A DNA stretch of 56,098 nucleotides from Verrucomicrobiia bacterium (lineage in GTDB: Bacteria; Verrucomicrobiota; Verrucomicrobiia; Limisphaerales; UBA8199): contig DASYZB010000121.1 in the NCBI GenBank assembly GCA_035946615.1, forward strand, positions 1-56,098, in the 5' to 3' direction. Below the pieces are notes generated by a model. It saw only the letters and a list, made by a program, of their open reading frames with translations, was not told the DNA's origin and ran no database searches. Positions 18,601 to 27,567 of the stretch are shown in pieces. Position 1 is the stretch's first letter. Each line of letters starts with the position of its first letter. Made by a program: the position numbers and the translations under genes.

Positions 18601-19476
18601 CTACTGGTTCACAGGCCATTTGCTCATGGGCACGAGCGATCCGTAAGGGTGCAACTCAGTCTTCTCGTCGCCAAAAAGAGACTCAGCAAAAGGCCCGATT
18701 TCTTTGGCGTCCAGTTGCCCCGCCGTCGAGTCCGGGGCAGCGGAGCGGAAATAGGCGATCTGGAACCAGTTTTTGATGAGCACCTTAAACTCCTGGATGC
18801 GGCTCATGGCCTCCTGGATAGTCTTGGTAGGACGAGAATCTTCGTTGCAACCCAGCGTCAGGGCGATGGCCATATCGACGGCCTGGCCGTAAATTGCGTC
18901 GTAACAAACGTCGTAAAAGCGCCCGCCGTACTCGACTACCTTGTGGTCGGTCCAGGCGTACACCGGCGCCAGTTTGTTGGTCTGAACATCGAACACATTG
19001 GGTTTTAGGCCGTGCACACCAGCCAGGGGGTGCATTGAATAAAAGCCGCCGTTCGAATTGGGGGCCCGTCGCGCATGCTCACCAGTCGGGCCGTTTGCCT
19101 CGGCGCCAGTCATCGCCTTTTCACCCACGTACACCTTGAGCTTAACGTCCGCCAGGCCGAAACCGTAGGGAGCTTTGGTCTCCAGCAACAGCTTGAAGGC
19201 GTTGGCCGCCGCTTGGCACTCGGCGTGGTACATGTCGCCATCGAGTATCGCGGCGGCCTTCTTGAGATCGCCGCAAGAGCGCGACGGAGTCCATTTCCAA
19301 TTGAACGCCATGAGTTGTTCGTAGAATTCGTGGGTGATCTCCGGCAGGTGACCAGGGGACTTCCAGTTCTGCTGCTTGGCTTTGGCCATGACCGCCCCGC
19401 CGAGGGTCTTGCCCCACTGCGCGAGATCGGTCTCCACCGGTTTGAGGTTCTGCTGCAGGTTGCGATAGATGTTCAT
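18601..19476 (-). CDS. uncharacterised 291-aa protein with possible Cys-His-Asp triad
   Basis: No signal peptide or membrane helix is seen. Helical N-terminal half, then MYHAECQAAANAFKLLL, and later WTDHKVVEYGGRFYDVCYD. A cysteine in a helix start followed by a histidine strand and a GRxYD aspartate is the arrangement used by papain-like and transglutaminase-like folds, so a peptidase or amidase fold is possible; this is inference only. The ATG at 19476 is the first clear start; there is no strong ribosome-binding site. A perfect 20-bp palindrome lies about 170 bases upstream. Confidence 0.6.
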   Translation of the reverse strand: MNIYRNLQQNLKPVETDLAQWGKTLGGAVMAKAKQQNWKSPGHLPEITHEFYEQLMAFNWKWTPSRSCGDLKKAAAILDGDMYHAECQAAANAFKLLLETKAPYGFGLADVKLKVYVGEKAMTGAEANGPTGEHARRAPNSNGGFYSMHPLAGVHGLKPNVFDVQTNKLAPVYAWTDHKVVEYGGRFYDVCYDAIYGQAVDMAIALTLGCNEDSRPTKTIQEAMSRIQEFKVLIKNWFQIAYFRSAAPDSTAGQLDAKEIGPFAESLFGDEKTELHPYGSLVPMSKWPVNQ

Positions 19477-19896
19477 AGGTCAGCGCGCACCCGCAGTCTC
19501 CAGACCAACGGAAAGACGGTTACCTGCAGGATGGCTTTGGCGCGCCGAGGTCCTGAGCGCTTCGTCAATAAGGTAGAAAGGGTGCATGAGACGATTCTCA
19601 TCAAAGGAGGTCCGGAAGTCAATTGTGCGCGCCGGTCGGCCTGCCGATAGTGTCTTAATTAAGACACTGCCCGCCGCTCAGGGTACAGGCGGTACCGTGC
19701 CAATAATCCCCTTCACGAGCTTCCCGGGCGAAGAGCTGCGCCGCGCCTTGCTCGAGGTTTGTGCAGATCCAGAAACAAACGTTGACTCCAGGTTTTACCG
19801 GGTTGTTTCTCCGTGAGGAGAACGGGATTTGTATGCGCAAAGCGAGTTGAGGCTGGGCAGACATTTGTTGTATGTCCGACACGCACCTTGACCGGC
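19477..19896. other. intergenic region containing a perfect palindrome
   Basis: About 420 bases between two minus-strand genes. I see no recognisable protein on either strand; a 76-codon plus-strand frame has no signature. The one clear signal is the palindrome at 19649-19668. Confidence 0.45.
19649..19668. promoter_or_regulatory. perfect 20-bp palindrome
   Basis: AGTGTCTTAATTAAGACACT is its own reverse complement. It lies 173 bases upstream of the minus-strand unknown gene starting at 19476. Uninterrupted dyads of this length usually bind dimeric regulators; no T-tract follows, so it is not a terminator. The regulator is unknown. Confidence 0.4.
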
Positions 19897-20322
19897 TTAA
19901 AACAGCAGTCGTTTGACGGCCTTGAAAACAGCTTCGTAGAAATTGCCGGCAAAGGGATGGGGACCGATAAATTTGACCGGGTTGCCGCCCCAGATGAAGG
20001 GGCGCAGGACCCAGCAAATCTGGCTGCCAAGAAACAGATTGCCAGCGAGCCAGGCAAACAGGACCTTCCAGGCCACCGCACGGCTCCCGGCCAGTTGACG
20101 CAGCAGGGGTAGTAACCGCACGTTTCCCAGGACCCCAGCGAAAGCGATAAACACGATCAACGTCAGTTGGAGCAAGGCATGCTCCGGCGCCCCGCCCTGG
20201 GTGGACGGGCCCCGCGCTGGAGTGTTCCAAACAATAAACAGACCAACCGGGCTGAACGCCCCGAGCACCAGGGCGGCATAGGCGAAGCTCACCAGCACCG
20301 CCGTCAGCGATTGCCGGAAGCT
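19897..20322 (-). pseudogene. membrane protein, C-terminal part only (N-terminus lost)
   Basis: In-frame codons run from about 20322 (FRQSLTAVLVSFAYAALVLG) to the stop at 19897; a GTG at 20298 is the first usual start codon. Three to four membrane helices are visible, including AGNLFLGSQICWVLRPFIW near the C-terminus. From memory, full-length verrucomicrobial relatives (about 220 residues, often named 'actin-binding WH2 domain-containing protein') begin with another 70-80 residues, and the segment FRxSLxAVLxSF is internal in them. The upstream gene stops inside the same sequence in another frame. I therefore read this as the 3' part of a gene joined to its neighbour by a deletion. The function is unknown. 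Confidence 0.55.
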
Positions 20323-20947
20323 AATGAAAGATTACGATCCAAGTGTTTAGGCCGGCTTGCGAGCGGGCTTGCGAATGCGAAAAGGCTTGCGTCAGAAATC
20401 GCAACCCGAAGGCCGTGGCGATAAACCAGAACAGGAGGTCCAGCGCACCCATCCAGGCCACCGATTCGGTGGATTGCGAAAAAAGCCATGCCACCGGCGC
20501 GAAACCAATAAGCAAGATTGAAGTTAGGAGCAGCAGCCCGGCGACCAGGCCGCAGATCTCCGCCAGGCGCGCCTGCGAACCGCTCAAACAGGTGAAAATA
20601 TACAGGCTGGGAAGACAGATCTGGGTGGATAACAGCAGGCCGATTGCGATCTTTACCGGCGCCGCCCAGAGCTGCGCACCCTGGGAAAAGGTGCCAACCA
20701 CCAGTCCATAAATGAGGGTGCAACAGATTGCCGCGGCGCTCATCCCAACAATGAGACCACCCGGCCTGGCCTGGGCGACCTGATACATCACTCGCCGCGG
20801 CTGGCGCAGAATTGCCTCAACAGCGGCGAATGGACCCGAGATCGGGTCCCGCTCCTCGGGACGCGTGCCGAGCGGTTCGAGGCTTGCGCGCTGGGGCCCC
20901 TGAGTGTGAGGTGGAAGCTGAGGCGGAACGGCGTTGAGTTGGTCCAT
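20321..20947 (-). CDS. integral membrane protein, probably C-terminally truncated
   Basis: The 208-residue product has a polar N-terminus of about 55 residues, then four or five membrane helices (GGLIVGMSAAAICCTLIYG, IAIGLLLSTQICLPSLYIF, ICGLVAGLLLLTSILLIG, ALDLLFWFIATAFGLRFL). It stops at NTWIVIFH, in the middle of what should be a further helix. From memory, relatives continue there with another helix and an LRP motif. The next minus-strand frame overlaps by a few bases. The protein may fold poorly without its last helix. The function is unknown. Confidence 0.6.
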   Translation of the reverse strand: MDQLNAVPPQLPPHTQGPQRASLEPLGTRPEERDPISGPFAAVEAILRQPRRVMYQVAQARPGGLIVGMSAAAICCTLIYGLVVGTFSQGAQLWAAPVKIAIGLLLSTQICLPSLYIFTCLSGSQARLAEICGLVAGLLLLTSILLIGFAPVAWLFSQSTESVAWMGALDLLFWFIATAFGLRFLTQAFSHSQARSQAGLNTWIVIFH

Positions 20948-21153
20948 AACAATGTATTTTCCCGGTTAAAGAGTTTCACTTTGTATCACAAAGTAAATGA
21001 CCTCGCCGCCTCCGTTTTGTTCAAAAAACTTCTTGCGGAGCTTGGTTTCAATGAAGCTCGACGGCTTGCCGGCCTGCCGGCCGCGCCTTTACAAGCCTGC
21101 AACTGCTAATTGCCAAGAGTCGGGCTTGAAAAAAAACGGCTCCCGGGCGCATC

Positions 21154-23916
21154 TCACTTCGCGCCGAGGAGGATTTCAGCGCGGAAATCGTGATCATCCG
21201 GTTCGCGGACCAGCTTAAAACCCACATTCCTGCTGACGTGATGCATGGCGTGGTTCTCGGCCAGCATACTGGCTGAAATCAGGTCGAGTTTTTCCGCGCG
21301 GCCAATCTGAACCAGGCGCTTGAGCAACTCTGTGCCCAGCCCCTGGTTTTGCCAGCGATCACTAATGACTAGCGCGAACTCGGCTTCATTAAGACCGCGG
21401 GCCTTGCTGAGGCGGCCAACGCCGAGGATTTCGATAGCTTTGGATTTGGGGTCGCGGTATTCGGCCACGAGAGCGATCTCGCGGTCATAATCGTTGAAGC
21501 ACATCCGCGTGAGCCGCTCGTGGGCGATGCGCTGATCGAGTTTGAGCTGGCTGAAGTAGCGGTAATAGACGCTTTCTTCCGAGAGCGTCTCGTGGAATTT
21601 GACCAGAAACGGCTCGTCTTCAGGGCGGATAGGGCGGATGGTAACCTGGACGCCGCTCTTGAGTTTCCACGGAGTCACGTACTGGAGCGGGTAAGGCCGG
21701 ATGGCAGGCCGCGGCAGCTTATCTTCCGTGATTTTGGAGCTATGGACCACGACCCGCGCATCAAGAGCCAGCAGGCGTTCAGGCGAAGCCAGCAGCGGGT
21801 TGATATCAATCTCGGCAATCCACGGCTGCTCGACGACAAGCTGGCTGAAACGGACCATCAATTCTTCGAGAGCAGCGAGGTTGACAGGCGCCCTGCCCCG
21901 CACGCCTTTGAGCGCCTCGAATATTTTGGTTTGCTCCATCATCCGCCGGGCTAGCGTGGCGTTGAGTGGCGGCAAGCCCAGGGAGCGGTCTTTAAAGACT
22001 TCCACAAGCTGCCCACCGGCACCGAAAAGAAGCACCGGACCGAATTGGGGGTCAGGGCTGCTGCCGATAATGAGTTCGTAGCCGTCCAAGGCGATCATCG
22101 GTTGAACGGTCACACCGAGGAAATGTTCTTTGCCAGCGCGCTGGGCGACGGCGCTCTCGATGCCCTTATAGGCGCGGCGCACCGCGGCGGCGTTGCGCAA
22201 ATTGAGCTGGACGCCTCCCACATCCGTTTTATGCGTGATGGTCTCGGAGTAGAGCTTGAGCACGACCGGGTAGCCGATGTCATCTGCCAACCTGACGGCG
22301 CTCTCCTCGCTGCGCGCGATTCGCGTATCAACCGTCGGGATGCCGTAGGCGCTGAGGAGCTGTTTGGATTCGAATTCAGTGAGGATCGTGCGGCCTTCTT
22401 TGCGGACCGCCTGGATGATGGAATCGGCCTTCGAGCGCGCGACGGCGCCGGTCGATTGGTCCGCCATCAACGCGGGGGTTTCATAGAGCGAACGCAGGTT
22501 ATATGTGTAACGCCACATATAATAAAAGGCGCGCGCGGCGGTATCCGGGTATTTATAGGTGGGGATGTTCGCAGCATTCAGGATGTCCTCGCCGGGTTCG
22601 ACCTCCTTGCCGCCCATCCAGCAGGCGAGGAGCGGTTTGCCGGGCAGCTTGGCAAAAGGCTTGAGCTGCTCAGCCGTGGCGGTCGGGTCCGTCATGGCCT
22701 GCGGTGTCAGGATGACCAATAAGCCGTCGCTGCCCGGATCATCAGCGGCAATCTGGACCGCCTTTGCGTAGCGGTCCGGCCCGGCATCCCCCAGGATGTC
22801 GAGCGGGTTATTATGGCTCCAGGCAGCCGGCAGGAAGGAATTAAGTGCCTTCATGGTTTCAGCCGAAGGCTCGGAGAGCCGTCCGCCGCTGCTGATAAGC
22901 ATGTCCGTGGCCAGAACGCCGGGGCCGCCGGCATTCGTGACAATCGTCAGACGCGGGCCATGGGGTCGGGGTTGTTTGGCAAGGACCTCAGCCATATGAA
23001 ACAACTCGGCAATGGTTTGCACCCGCAACACACCCACCCGCCGGAAAGCGGCCTGGAGAACCTCGTCGCTGCCGGTTAGCGAGCCGGTGTGCGAAGCGGC
23101 GGCTTTGGCAGCGGCTTCGGTGCGACCCACCTTAATGACGATGATCGGTTTGGTCAGCGCCACTTCGCGGGCAGCAGACAAAAAGGCCCGGGCATCCCCG
23201 ATGGATTCCATGTAGATGACGATGCTCTTGGTGTTCGGATCGTCTCCCAGGTAATAAATCAAGTCGCCCCAGTTCACATCCAGCATCGACCCAATGGAGA
23301 CGAACGAGCTGAACCCGACATTTTCTCGAAGACTCCAGTCCAGGATGGCCGTGCAGAGGGCGCCTGATTGGCTGATGAATCCGACCGAGCCAGGCCGGGC
23401 AATGGTGCTGGCGAAAGTCGCATTGAGACCTTTGCATGGGACCATCACTCCCAGGCAATTGGGTCCGATCAGGCGCATTTTGCCTTTGCGCGCCTCTTCC
23501 ATGACCTGACGTTCGAGTTCCGCGCCGGCAGGGCCGGTCTCCTTGAAGCCGGCCGAGATAATGATCGCGCCAGGGACGCCCGCAGCCACGCATTCGCGAA
23601 TCAGCCCCGGCACCGTTACGGCTGGAGTCGTTATAACAGCCAAATCCACTTTTTCGGGGACCGAGGCAATGGTGGGATACGCCTTAACACACAATACACT
23701 CGAGCGTTTAGGGTTCACTGGATAGACTGTCCCTTCGAACCCGCCACGGCCCAGGTTCTGGAATACGGTCCGCCCAACGCTCCCGCGGGTCTCGGTCGCG
23801 CCAATGACCGCCACGACCTTCGGGGAAAAAATCGGGTCCAGCGGGTGAACGCGGACCTGGTGGAGGATGTCATGCGCCGGCTCAGCGCGTTGCTGACTCA
23901 TAATATTTGTCTGCAT
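21154..23916 (-). CDS. NDP-forming acyl-CoA synthetase fused to GNAT acetyltransferase
   Basis: The 920-residue product combines a CoA-binding domain ([22 protein letters not shown] near residues 35-55, then [19 protein letters not shown]), a succinyl-CoA-ligase-like domain ([43 protein letters not shown] with the phosphohistidine-type region), an ATP-grasp domain ([20 protein letters not shown]) and a C-terminal GNAT domain ([18 protein letters not shown] ... [19 protein letters not shown]). Members make acetyl-CoA from acetate or the reverse with ADP/ATP, and the GNAT-bearing forms resemble the Pat-type lysine acetyltransferase architecture. An alternative start is ATG 23901. A 36-bp direct-repeat element shared with nifJ lies upstream. 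Confidence 0.92.
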   Translation of the reverse strand: MQTNIMSQQRAEPAHDILHQVRVHPLDPIFSPKVVAVIGATETRGSVGRTVFQNLGRGGFEGTVYPVNPKRSSVLCVKAYPTIASVPEKVDLAVITTPAVTVPGLIRECVAAGVPGAIIISAGFKETGPAGAELERQVMEEARKGKMRLIGPNCLGVMVPCKGLNATFASTIARPGSVGFISQSGALCTAILDWSLRENVGFSSFVSIGSMLDVNWGDLIYYLGDDPNTKSIVIYMESIGDARAFLSAAREVALTKPIIVIKVGRTEAAAKAAASHTGSLTGSDEVLQAAFRRVGVLRVQTIAELFHMAEVLAKQPRPHGPRLTIVTNAGGPGVLATDMLISSGGRLSEPSAETMKALNSFLPAAWSHNNPLDILGDAGPDRYAKAVQIAADDPGSDGLLVILTPQAMTDPTATAEQLKPFAKLPGKPLLACWMGGKEVEPGEDILNAANIPTYKYPDTAARAFYYMWRYTYNLRSLYETPALMADQSTGAVARSKADSIIQAVRKEGRTILTEFESKQLLSAYGIPTVDTRIARSEESAVRLADDIGYPVVLKLYSETITHKTDVGGVQLNLRNAAAVRRAYKGIESAVAQRAGKEHFLGVTVQPMIALDGYELIIGSSPDPQFGPVLLFGAGGQLVEVFKDRSLGLPPLNATLARRMMEQTKIFEALKGVRGRAPVNLAALEELMVRFSQLVVEQPWIAEIDINPLLASPERLLALDARVVVHSSKITEDKLPRPAIRPYPLQYVTPWKLKSGVQVTIRPIRPEDEPFLVKFHETLSEESVYYRYFSQLKLDQRIAHERLTRMCFNDYDREIALVAEYRDPKSKAIEILGVGRLSKARGLNEAEFALVISDRWQNQGLGTELLKRLVQIGRAEKLDLISASMLAENHAMHHVSRNVGFKLVREPDDHDFRAEILLGAK

Positions 23917-23977
23917 GGTGATATGGCCGTATTAATTCTTCGAATACTGCCAATGTCGCGATAAAGCCCTTATCCGA

Positions 23978-24013
23978 CTTCACCCGCTTTGGCAAAATCT
24001 CACCATCTTTTGC
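23978..24013 (-). promoter_or_regulatory. 36-bp direct-repeat element upstream of the acyl-CoA synthetase
   Basis: On the minus strand: GCAAAAGATGGTGAGATTTT followed by GCCAAAGCGGGTGAAG, two similar units with a 20-bp period, ending 62 bases before the start at 23916. It matches the element before nifJ at 31 of 36 positions. Both genes act on acetyl-CoA, so a shared regulator is plausible; a dispersed repeat is the alternative. Confidence 0.55.
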
Positions 24014-24249
24014 GTCCAGCGCAAGAAATAGGTTGAATCCTCGAAAACCGCGGAAAGCCTCGACAAGCCCCGGAGCAGTGCCCTAACATTTTTATGGAAA
24101 AATATTTTGCATTTTTTGAAGACGTTGGTAGAAAGAGCGCAGTCCGGTTTTCGGATTGATGGTACATTCTTGAATTTTGAGCAGGTTCCGCTTGGGCGCT
24201 TCTATTCCTCACGACCAAGTTCGCGGAGTCAGAGTGAGATCGTGTCGGA

Positions 24250-24972
24250 ATGAACGCACCTGTAATTTTGGCCGCAGCCGGCGGCGCCAATAAGGCCGAA
24301 TTGCTTTATGTGTGGGAGCAAGCCACACCGGAAGCCAAGGCCATTATTGTGTGCCTGCTCATCTTCTCCATCATCGCCTGGTCGGTGATGATAGCCAAGG
24401 CGCTGCAGATGCGCCGAGCCAAACGCCTCAACCAGTTCTTCAGCACCGAATACCGCACCCAAAAAAACGTTCTGGATGTCTATGACCGGCGGGTCCAGGC
24501 CGACGGGTGCCCGCTGTTTGTGGTTTATCACTCCGGCAGCATCGAGTTGGACGCCCGGCTTAAGAACGCGGACGGCAATGGACGCAAGAAGTACGTCTCG
24601 CTCAAAGGCATGGAGCACGTGAAGCGCTCGCTGGAAAACACGGTGGCCCAGGAATCACTTAAGTTGGAATCGGGCCTCATCCTGCTGGCCATCGCCGTCA
24701 GCGGAGCCCCGTTCCTGGGCCTGCTGGGCACCGTCTGGGGCGTAATGAGCACCTTCGGCCACATCGCGCAGCAGGGTAGCGCCACCATGGCCGCCATGGC
24801 CCCAGGCGTGGCAGCGGCCCTGATCACCACCGTTGCCGGCCTGTTGGTGGCTATCCCCTCGATGTTTGGATACAACTGGCTGGTTCACAATCTGCGCGTC
24901 CTGACGGTCGAGCTGGACAACTTTGCGCAAGACCTCGTTTCCAAAATGGAGACGGAGTATCTCGAGGAGTGA
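24250..24972 (+). CDS. tolQ: MotA/TolQ/ExbB proton channel family protein
   Basis: The 240-residue inner-membrane protein has three membrane helices: IIVCLLIFSIIAWSVMIAKAL near the start, then LILLAIAVSGAPFLGLLGTVWGVM and ALITTVAGLLVAIPSMFGYN in the C-terminal half. GTVWGVM and the threonine-rich third helix are the proton-channel signature. With the next gene it should form the motor that energises Tol-Pal. The assignment to TolQ rather than ExbB comes from the following tolR-tolA-tolB-pal order. tolR starts seven bases after the stop. Confidence 0.88.
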   Translation: MNAPVILAAAGGANKAELLYVWEQATPEAKAIIVCLLIFSIIAWSVMIAKALQMRRAKRLNQFFSTEYRTQKNVLDVYDRRVQADGCPLFVVYHSGSIELDARLKNADGNGRKKYVSLKGMEHVKRSLENTVAQESLKLESGLILLAIAVSGAPFLGLLGTVWGVMSTFGHIAQQGSATMAAMAPGVAAALITTVAGLLVAIPSMFGYNWLVHNLRVLTVELDNFAQDLVSKMETEYLEE

Positions 24973-24978
24973 GGTTCT

Positions 24979-25398
24979 ATGCGCCGCTTTTCCCAACGCA
25001 GTGCCCTGGTGACCTTGAGTGAGATCAATATCACGCCGCTGCTAGATTTGGCGTTCGTGCTGCTGATTATCTTTGTTATCACAACGCCGCTGCTCGAACA
25101 AAGCATCAACCTCAAGCTGCCCAAGGGGGGCGAGCCGGATAAAAAAATCGAGCGACGCGACATCCGTACCGTGGAAATCAGCACCCAGGGCCTTTACAGG
25201 CTTAATCGGCAACAAATGTCGCTTAGCCAAATCCAGGACATCCTTCAGAAAGATGCCAGAGGCAACCCGAACCTGGTGGTGTATCTGCGCGCGGACGAGA
25301 TGGGCCGTTGGAAGGACGTGGCCGCCGTGCTCGATTTCTGCCAGAAGAACGGCATCCAAATGGCCGCCCGCACCGAACCGCCGGGAAAGCAGCGATGA
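24979..25398 (+). CDS. tolR: ExbD/TolR family biopolymer transport protein
   Basis: The 139-residue product has one N-terminal membrane helix (NITPLLDLAFVLLIIFVIT), where the aspartate in LLDLAF is the conserved proton-carrying residue, followed by a periplasmic domain with VEISTQGLYRLNRQQMSL and a VVYLRADE strand. It pairs with TolQ. Length is typical. It is seven bases downstream of tolQ and 19 bases upstream of the tolA-like gene, in one transcription unit. Confidence 0.9.
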   Translation: MRRFSQRSALVTLSEINITPLLDLAFVLLIIFVITTPLLEQSINLKLPKGGEPDKKIERRDIRTVEISTQGLYRLNRQQMSLSQIQDILQKDARGNPNLVVYLRADEMGRWKDVAAVLDFCQKNGIQMAARTEPPGKQR

Positions 25399-25417
25399 GC
25401 CAAGGGATGTGCGCACC

Positions 25418-26266
25418 ATGAACCGGCTCCAAAAGAAATGCGTAATTGTGTCTGCAGGGATGCACCTGTTGCTGGTCGTGGTTTTGTTCGTTGGCCCGGC
25501 GTTTCTCTCCTCGCCAAACAAGTCGGATGAGATGCCAATGCTGGATTTTATCCCGGTGAAGACCGTCGATGCGCTGGTTTCGGGCGGAGGGGACCCCAAT
25601 GCCAACCCGCCACCTGCTGTTTCCCAGCCGCAGCCTCAGCCGCGCCCTGCCCCGCCCCAGCCGCAACCCAGACCGGAGCCGACTCCCCCTGAGCCCGTCA
25701 AACAACCAATTCAAGAGGAAAAGAACTCGGAGCCTGATTCGCTCAGCCTCAATGAGCATCCCCGGCACAAGGTGGAAATCAGCACGAAACTCGTCACACG
25801 CAAACCCGAGCGGAGAAGCGACAACACGGCCCGCGAGCAAGCCCGGCAATGGGCACAGGAGCGGCGGCATCTGGCTCGCGAAGTGGCTCAGGCGGCTGAC
25901 AGCATCAGCAGCGAGGTCTCCGGCAGCACCAGGCTGGTTTTGAAAGGACCCGGTGGGGGCGGCGTCCCTTACGCCAATTTCAACCAGGCCGTCATGAGCG
26001 TCTATAAACGGGCCTGGAGTGGCACGGTGCCCAATGATTCGACCGATGAAGATGTCGCCGCCGAGGCCTCGGTTAAAATCGCCCGGGACGGCTCAGTCAT
26101 TTCGGCCCGCATCACGCAATCCTCCGGCAAGCCCGGTGTGGACCACTCGGTGCAGGCCGTGTTGGAAAAGGTCAAATTCGCGGCGCCGCTGCCCGAGGAT
26201 TCCAAAGAGGACCAGCGCACGGTGTCGATTACTTTCGAAGTGAACGCAAAACGAGGAATAGGATGA
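25418..26266 (+). CDS. tolA: TolA/TonB-like energy-transducing protein
   Basis: The ATG at 25418 is chosen because the hydrophobic anchor (CVIVSAGMHLLLVVVLFVG) follows directly; an open frame extends much further upstream but overlaps tolR and is spurious. The 282-residue product has the anchor, a long proline/glutamine-rich linker (SQPQPQPRPAPPQPQPRPEP), a charged region, and a C-terminal TonB/TolA domain (NFNQAVMSVYKRAW ... ASVKIARDGSVISARI ... VQAVLEKV). It links TolQR in the inner membrane to Pal and TolB. Its stop overlaps the tolB start (ATGA). Confidence 0.85.
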   Translation: MNRLQKKCVIVSAGMHLLLVVVLFVGPAFLSSPNKSDEMPMLDFIPVKTVDALVSGGGDPNANPPPAVSQPQPQPRPAPPQPQPRPEPTPPEPVKQPIQEEKNSEPDSLSLNEHPRHKVEISTKLVTRKPERRSDNTAREQARQWAQERRHLAREVAQAADSISSEVSGSTRLVLKGPGGGGVPYANFNQAVMSVYKRAWSGTVPNDSTDEDVAAEASVKIARDGSVISARITQSSGKPGVDHSVQAVLEKVKFAAPLPEDSKEDQRTVSITFEVNAKRGIG

Positions 26267-27546
26267 AGAAAATGAAATTTAAAACAAATGCCGCCGCAAA
26301 GGAAGACAACCAGCCGCAAAAGAACGCAGAGAACCCAAAGAAGGAGGGGAAAAGAAGGTTTCTTTGCGATCCTTGCGCTCTTTTGCGGCTAATCCGCCGG
26401 CCTTGCCTGGTGGCGTTTGCAGCGCTCGCCATTACAGGGGCTTTCGCTCAGATCAAAATCAGGGAAGAAATCATTCCAGGAAACACCCGGCCGATTTGGG
26501 TTTCCCTCAGTGGTTTCACGGGCGAAGCAGCGGAGGTGCTGCGGTTTGATCTTTATGTCCAAGGCTTCAACTTCACAAACACCCAGAGCGCGCAATACCT
26601 GATTTCTGGGCGGAACAATGGGAATCTGGAAGGCCGGGTTATGGATGCAATCAACAAAAACACCCTGGTCGCCAAGGCCTACTCGGGTTCTTCACTCCGG
26701 CGCCAGGCGCATGCCTTCGCGGAGGATTTTGTAAAGGCGCTCGACCGCAAAGGCCTTGGCGAGACGAAGATCGCCTTCAAAGGCCAAACTGGCCAGAATA
26801 GCGAGATTTATATAGCAGATTTCGACGGCCACAATGCCCAGGCCGTTACGCGCGATAACACCATTGTCGCCGCCCCATGCTGGGTGCCCGAGCGATTGGC
26901 CCTTTATTACACCTCCTACAAATTGGGCAACCCGGATATTTTCTACCACGACCTCACGACGGGCGCCCGGAGAACATTTGCCCGATATGGCGGCTCGAAC
27001 ATCAGCCCCGCCGCATCGCGCGATGGCAGAGTGGCGATGATCCTCAGCAAAGATGGCTGGACCGACCTCTATGTCTGTGACGCCGATGGCAGCGGTTTGA
27101 AACGCTTGACCAAGTCGCCCCAGGATGAATCGTCTCCCTGCTGGTCGCCCGACGGCCAATGGATTTGTTATGCCGCCAAAGATCACGAACACCGCGCCTT
27201 GCGCAAAATCTCCCCATCCGGCGGGGGTTCCCAACCCATTTCCACCAGCGGCATGCCCAGTCCGACCGAGCCGGATTGGTCGCCTGACGGCAAGCTCATT
27301 GCCTTCACGGCACAGTACCGCTCTGGTTTCGAAATTTGTGTGGTCTCCCCCTCGGGTGGAGACGCGACGGAACTTGTGGAAGGGGAAGACCCCTCGTGGG
27401 CGCCCAATTCGCGAACAGTCGCCTTCGCGCGGCGGCAGGGAGGCCATTACGTCCTCTCTCTGCTTGACGTGCCCACCAAACAGGTAAAGGATGTTGCCCG
27501 AATTTCGGGCCTTAGCTCACAATCACAACCGAGTTGGGCTAGATAG
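26263..27546 (+). CDS. tolB: TolB-like periplasmic beta-propeller
   Basis: The 427-residue product has the TolB layout: an N-terminal alpha/beta domain (PIWVSLSGFTGEAAEVLRFDLYVQGF, residues about 75-180) and a PD40 beta-propeller with repeats such as EIYIADFDGHNAQAVTRDN, LYVCDADGSGLKRLTKSPQ and SPCWSPDGQWICYAA. The first 45 residues are unusual: positions 26310-26391 are a palindromic intergenic-type repeat translated in frame, ending just before the hydrophobic segment LVAFAALAITGAFA. No start closer to that segment has a good charged N-region, so the repeat may have become part of the signal sequence. ATGA overlap with tolA. Confidence 0.85.
   Translation: MKKMKFKTNAAAKEDNQPQKNAENPKKEGKRRFLCDPCALLRLIRRPCLVAFAALAITGAFAQIKIREEIIPGNTRPIWVSLSGFTGEAAEVLRFDLYVQGFNFTNTQSAQYLISGRNNGNLEGRVMDAINKNTLVAKAYSGSSLRRQAHAFAEDFVKALDRKGLGETKIAFKGQTGQNSEIYIADFDGHNAQAVTRDNTIVAAPCWVPERLALYYTSYKLGNPDIFYHDLTTGARRTFARYGGSNISPAASRDGRVAMILSKDGWTDLYVCDADGSGLKRLTKSPQDESSPCWSPDGQWICYAAKDHEHRALRKISPSGGGSQPISTSGMPSPTEPDWSPDGKLIAFTAQYRSGFEICVVSPSGGDATELVEGEDPSWAPNSRTVAFARRQGGHYVLSLLDVPTKQVKDVARISGLSSQSQPSWAR
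26310..26391. repeat. palindromic repeat inside the tolB 5' coding end
   Basis: The left arm CAGCCGCAAAAGAACGCAGA and the right arm, read in reverse complement AGCCGCAAAAGAGCGCAAGG, are nearly identical; both end in a CAAAG/CTTTG block around a short centre. A related inverted repeat lies at 36632-36747. Such 'gcaaaagaacgcaaag' palindromes are otherwise intergenic. Confidence 0.6.
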
Positions 27547-27567
27547 CCCAGTCCATTCGCATCGACA

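Noticed and set aside
19586-19816. Plus-strand frame of 76 codons in the gap before the membrane-protein pair
   Set aside because: No recognisable protein signature and it spans the perfect palindrome, so it is probably not a gene.
25073-25417. Upstream in-frame extension of the tolA-like gene
   Set aside because: It overlaps tolR completely and lacks a membrane anchor at its start; the ATG at 25418 is followed by one.
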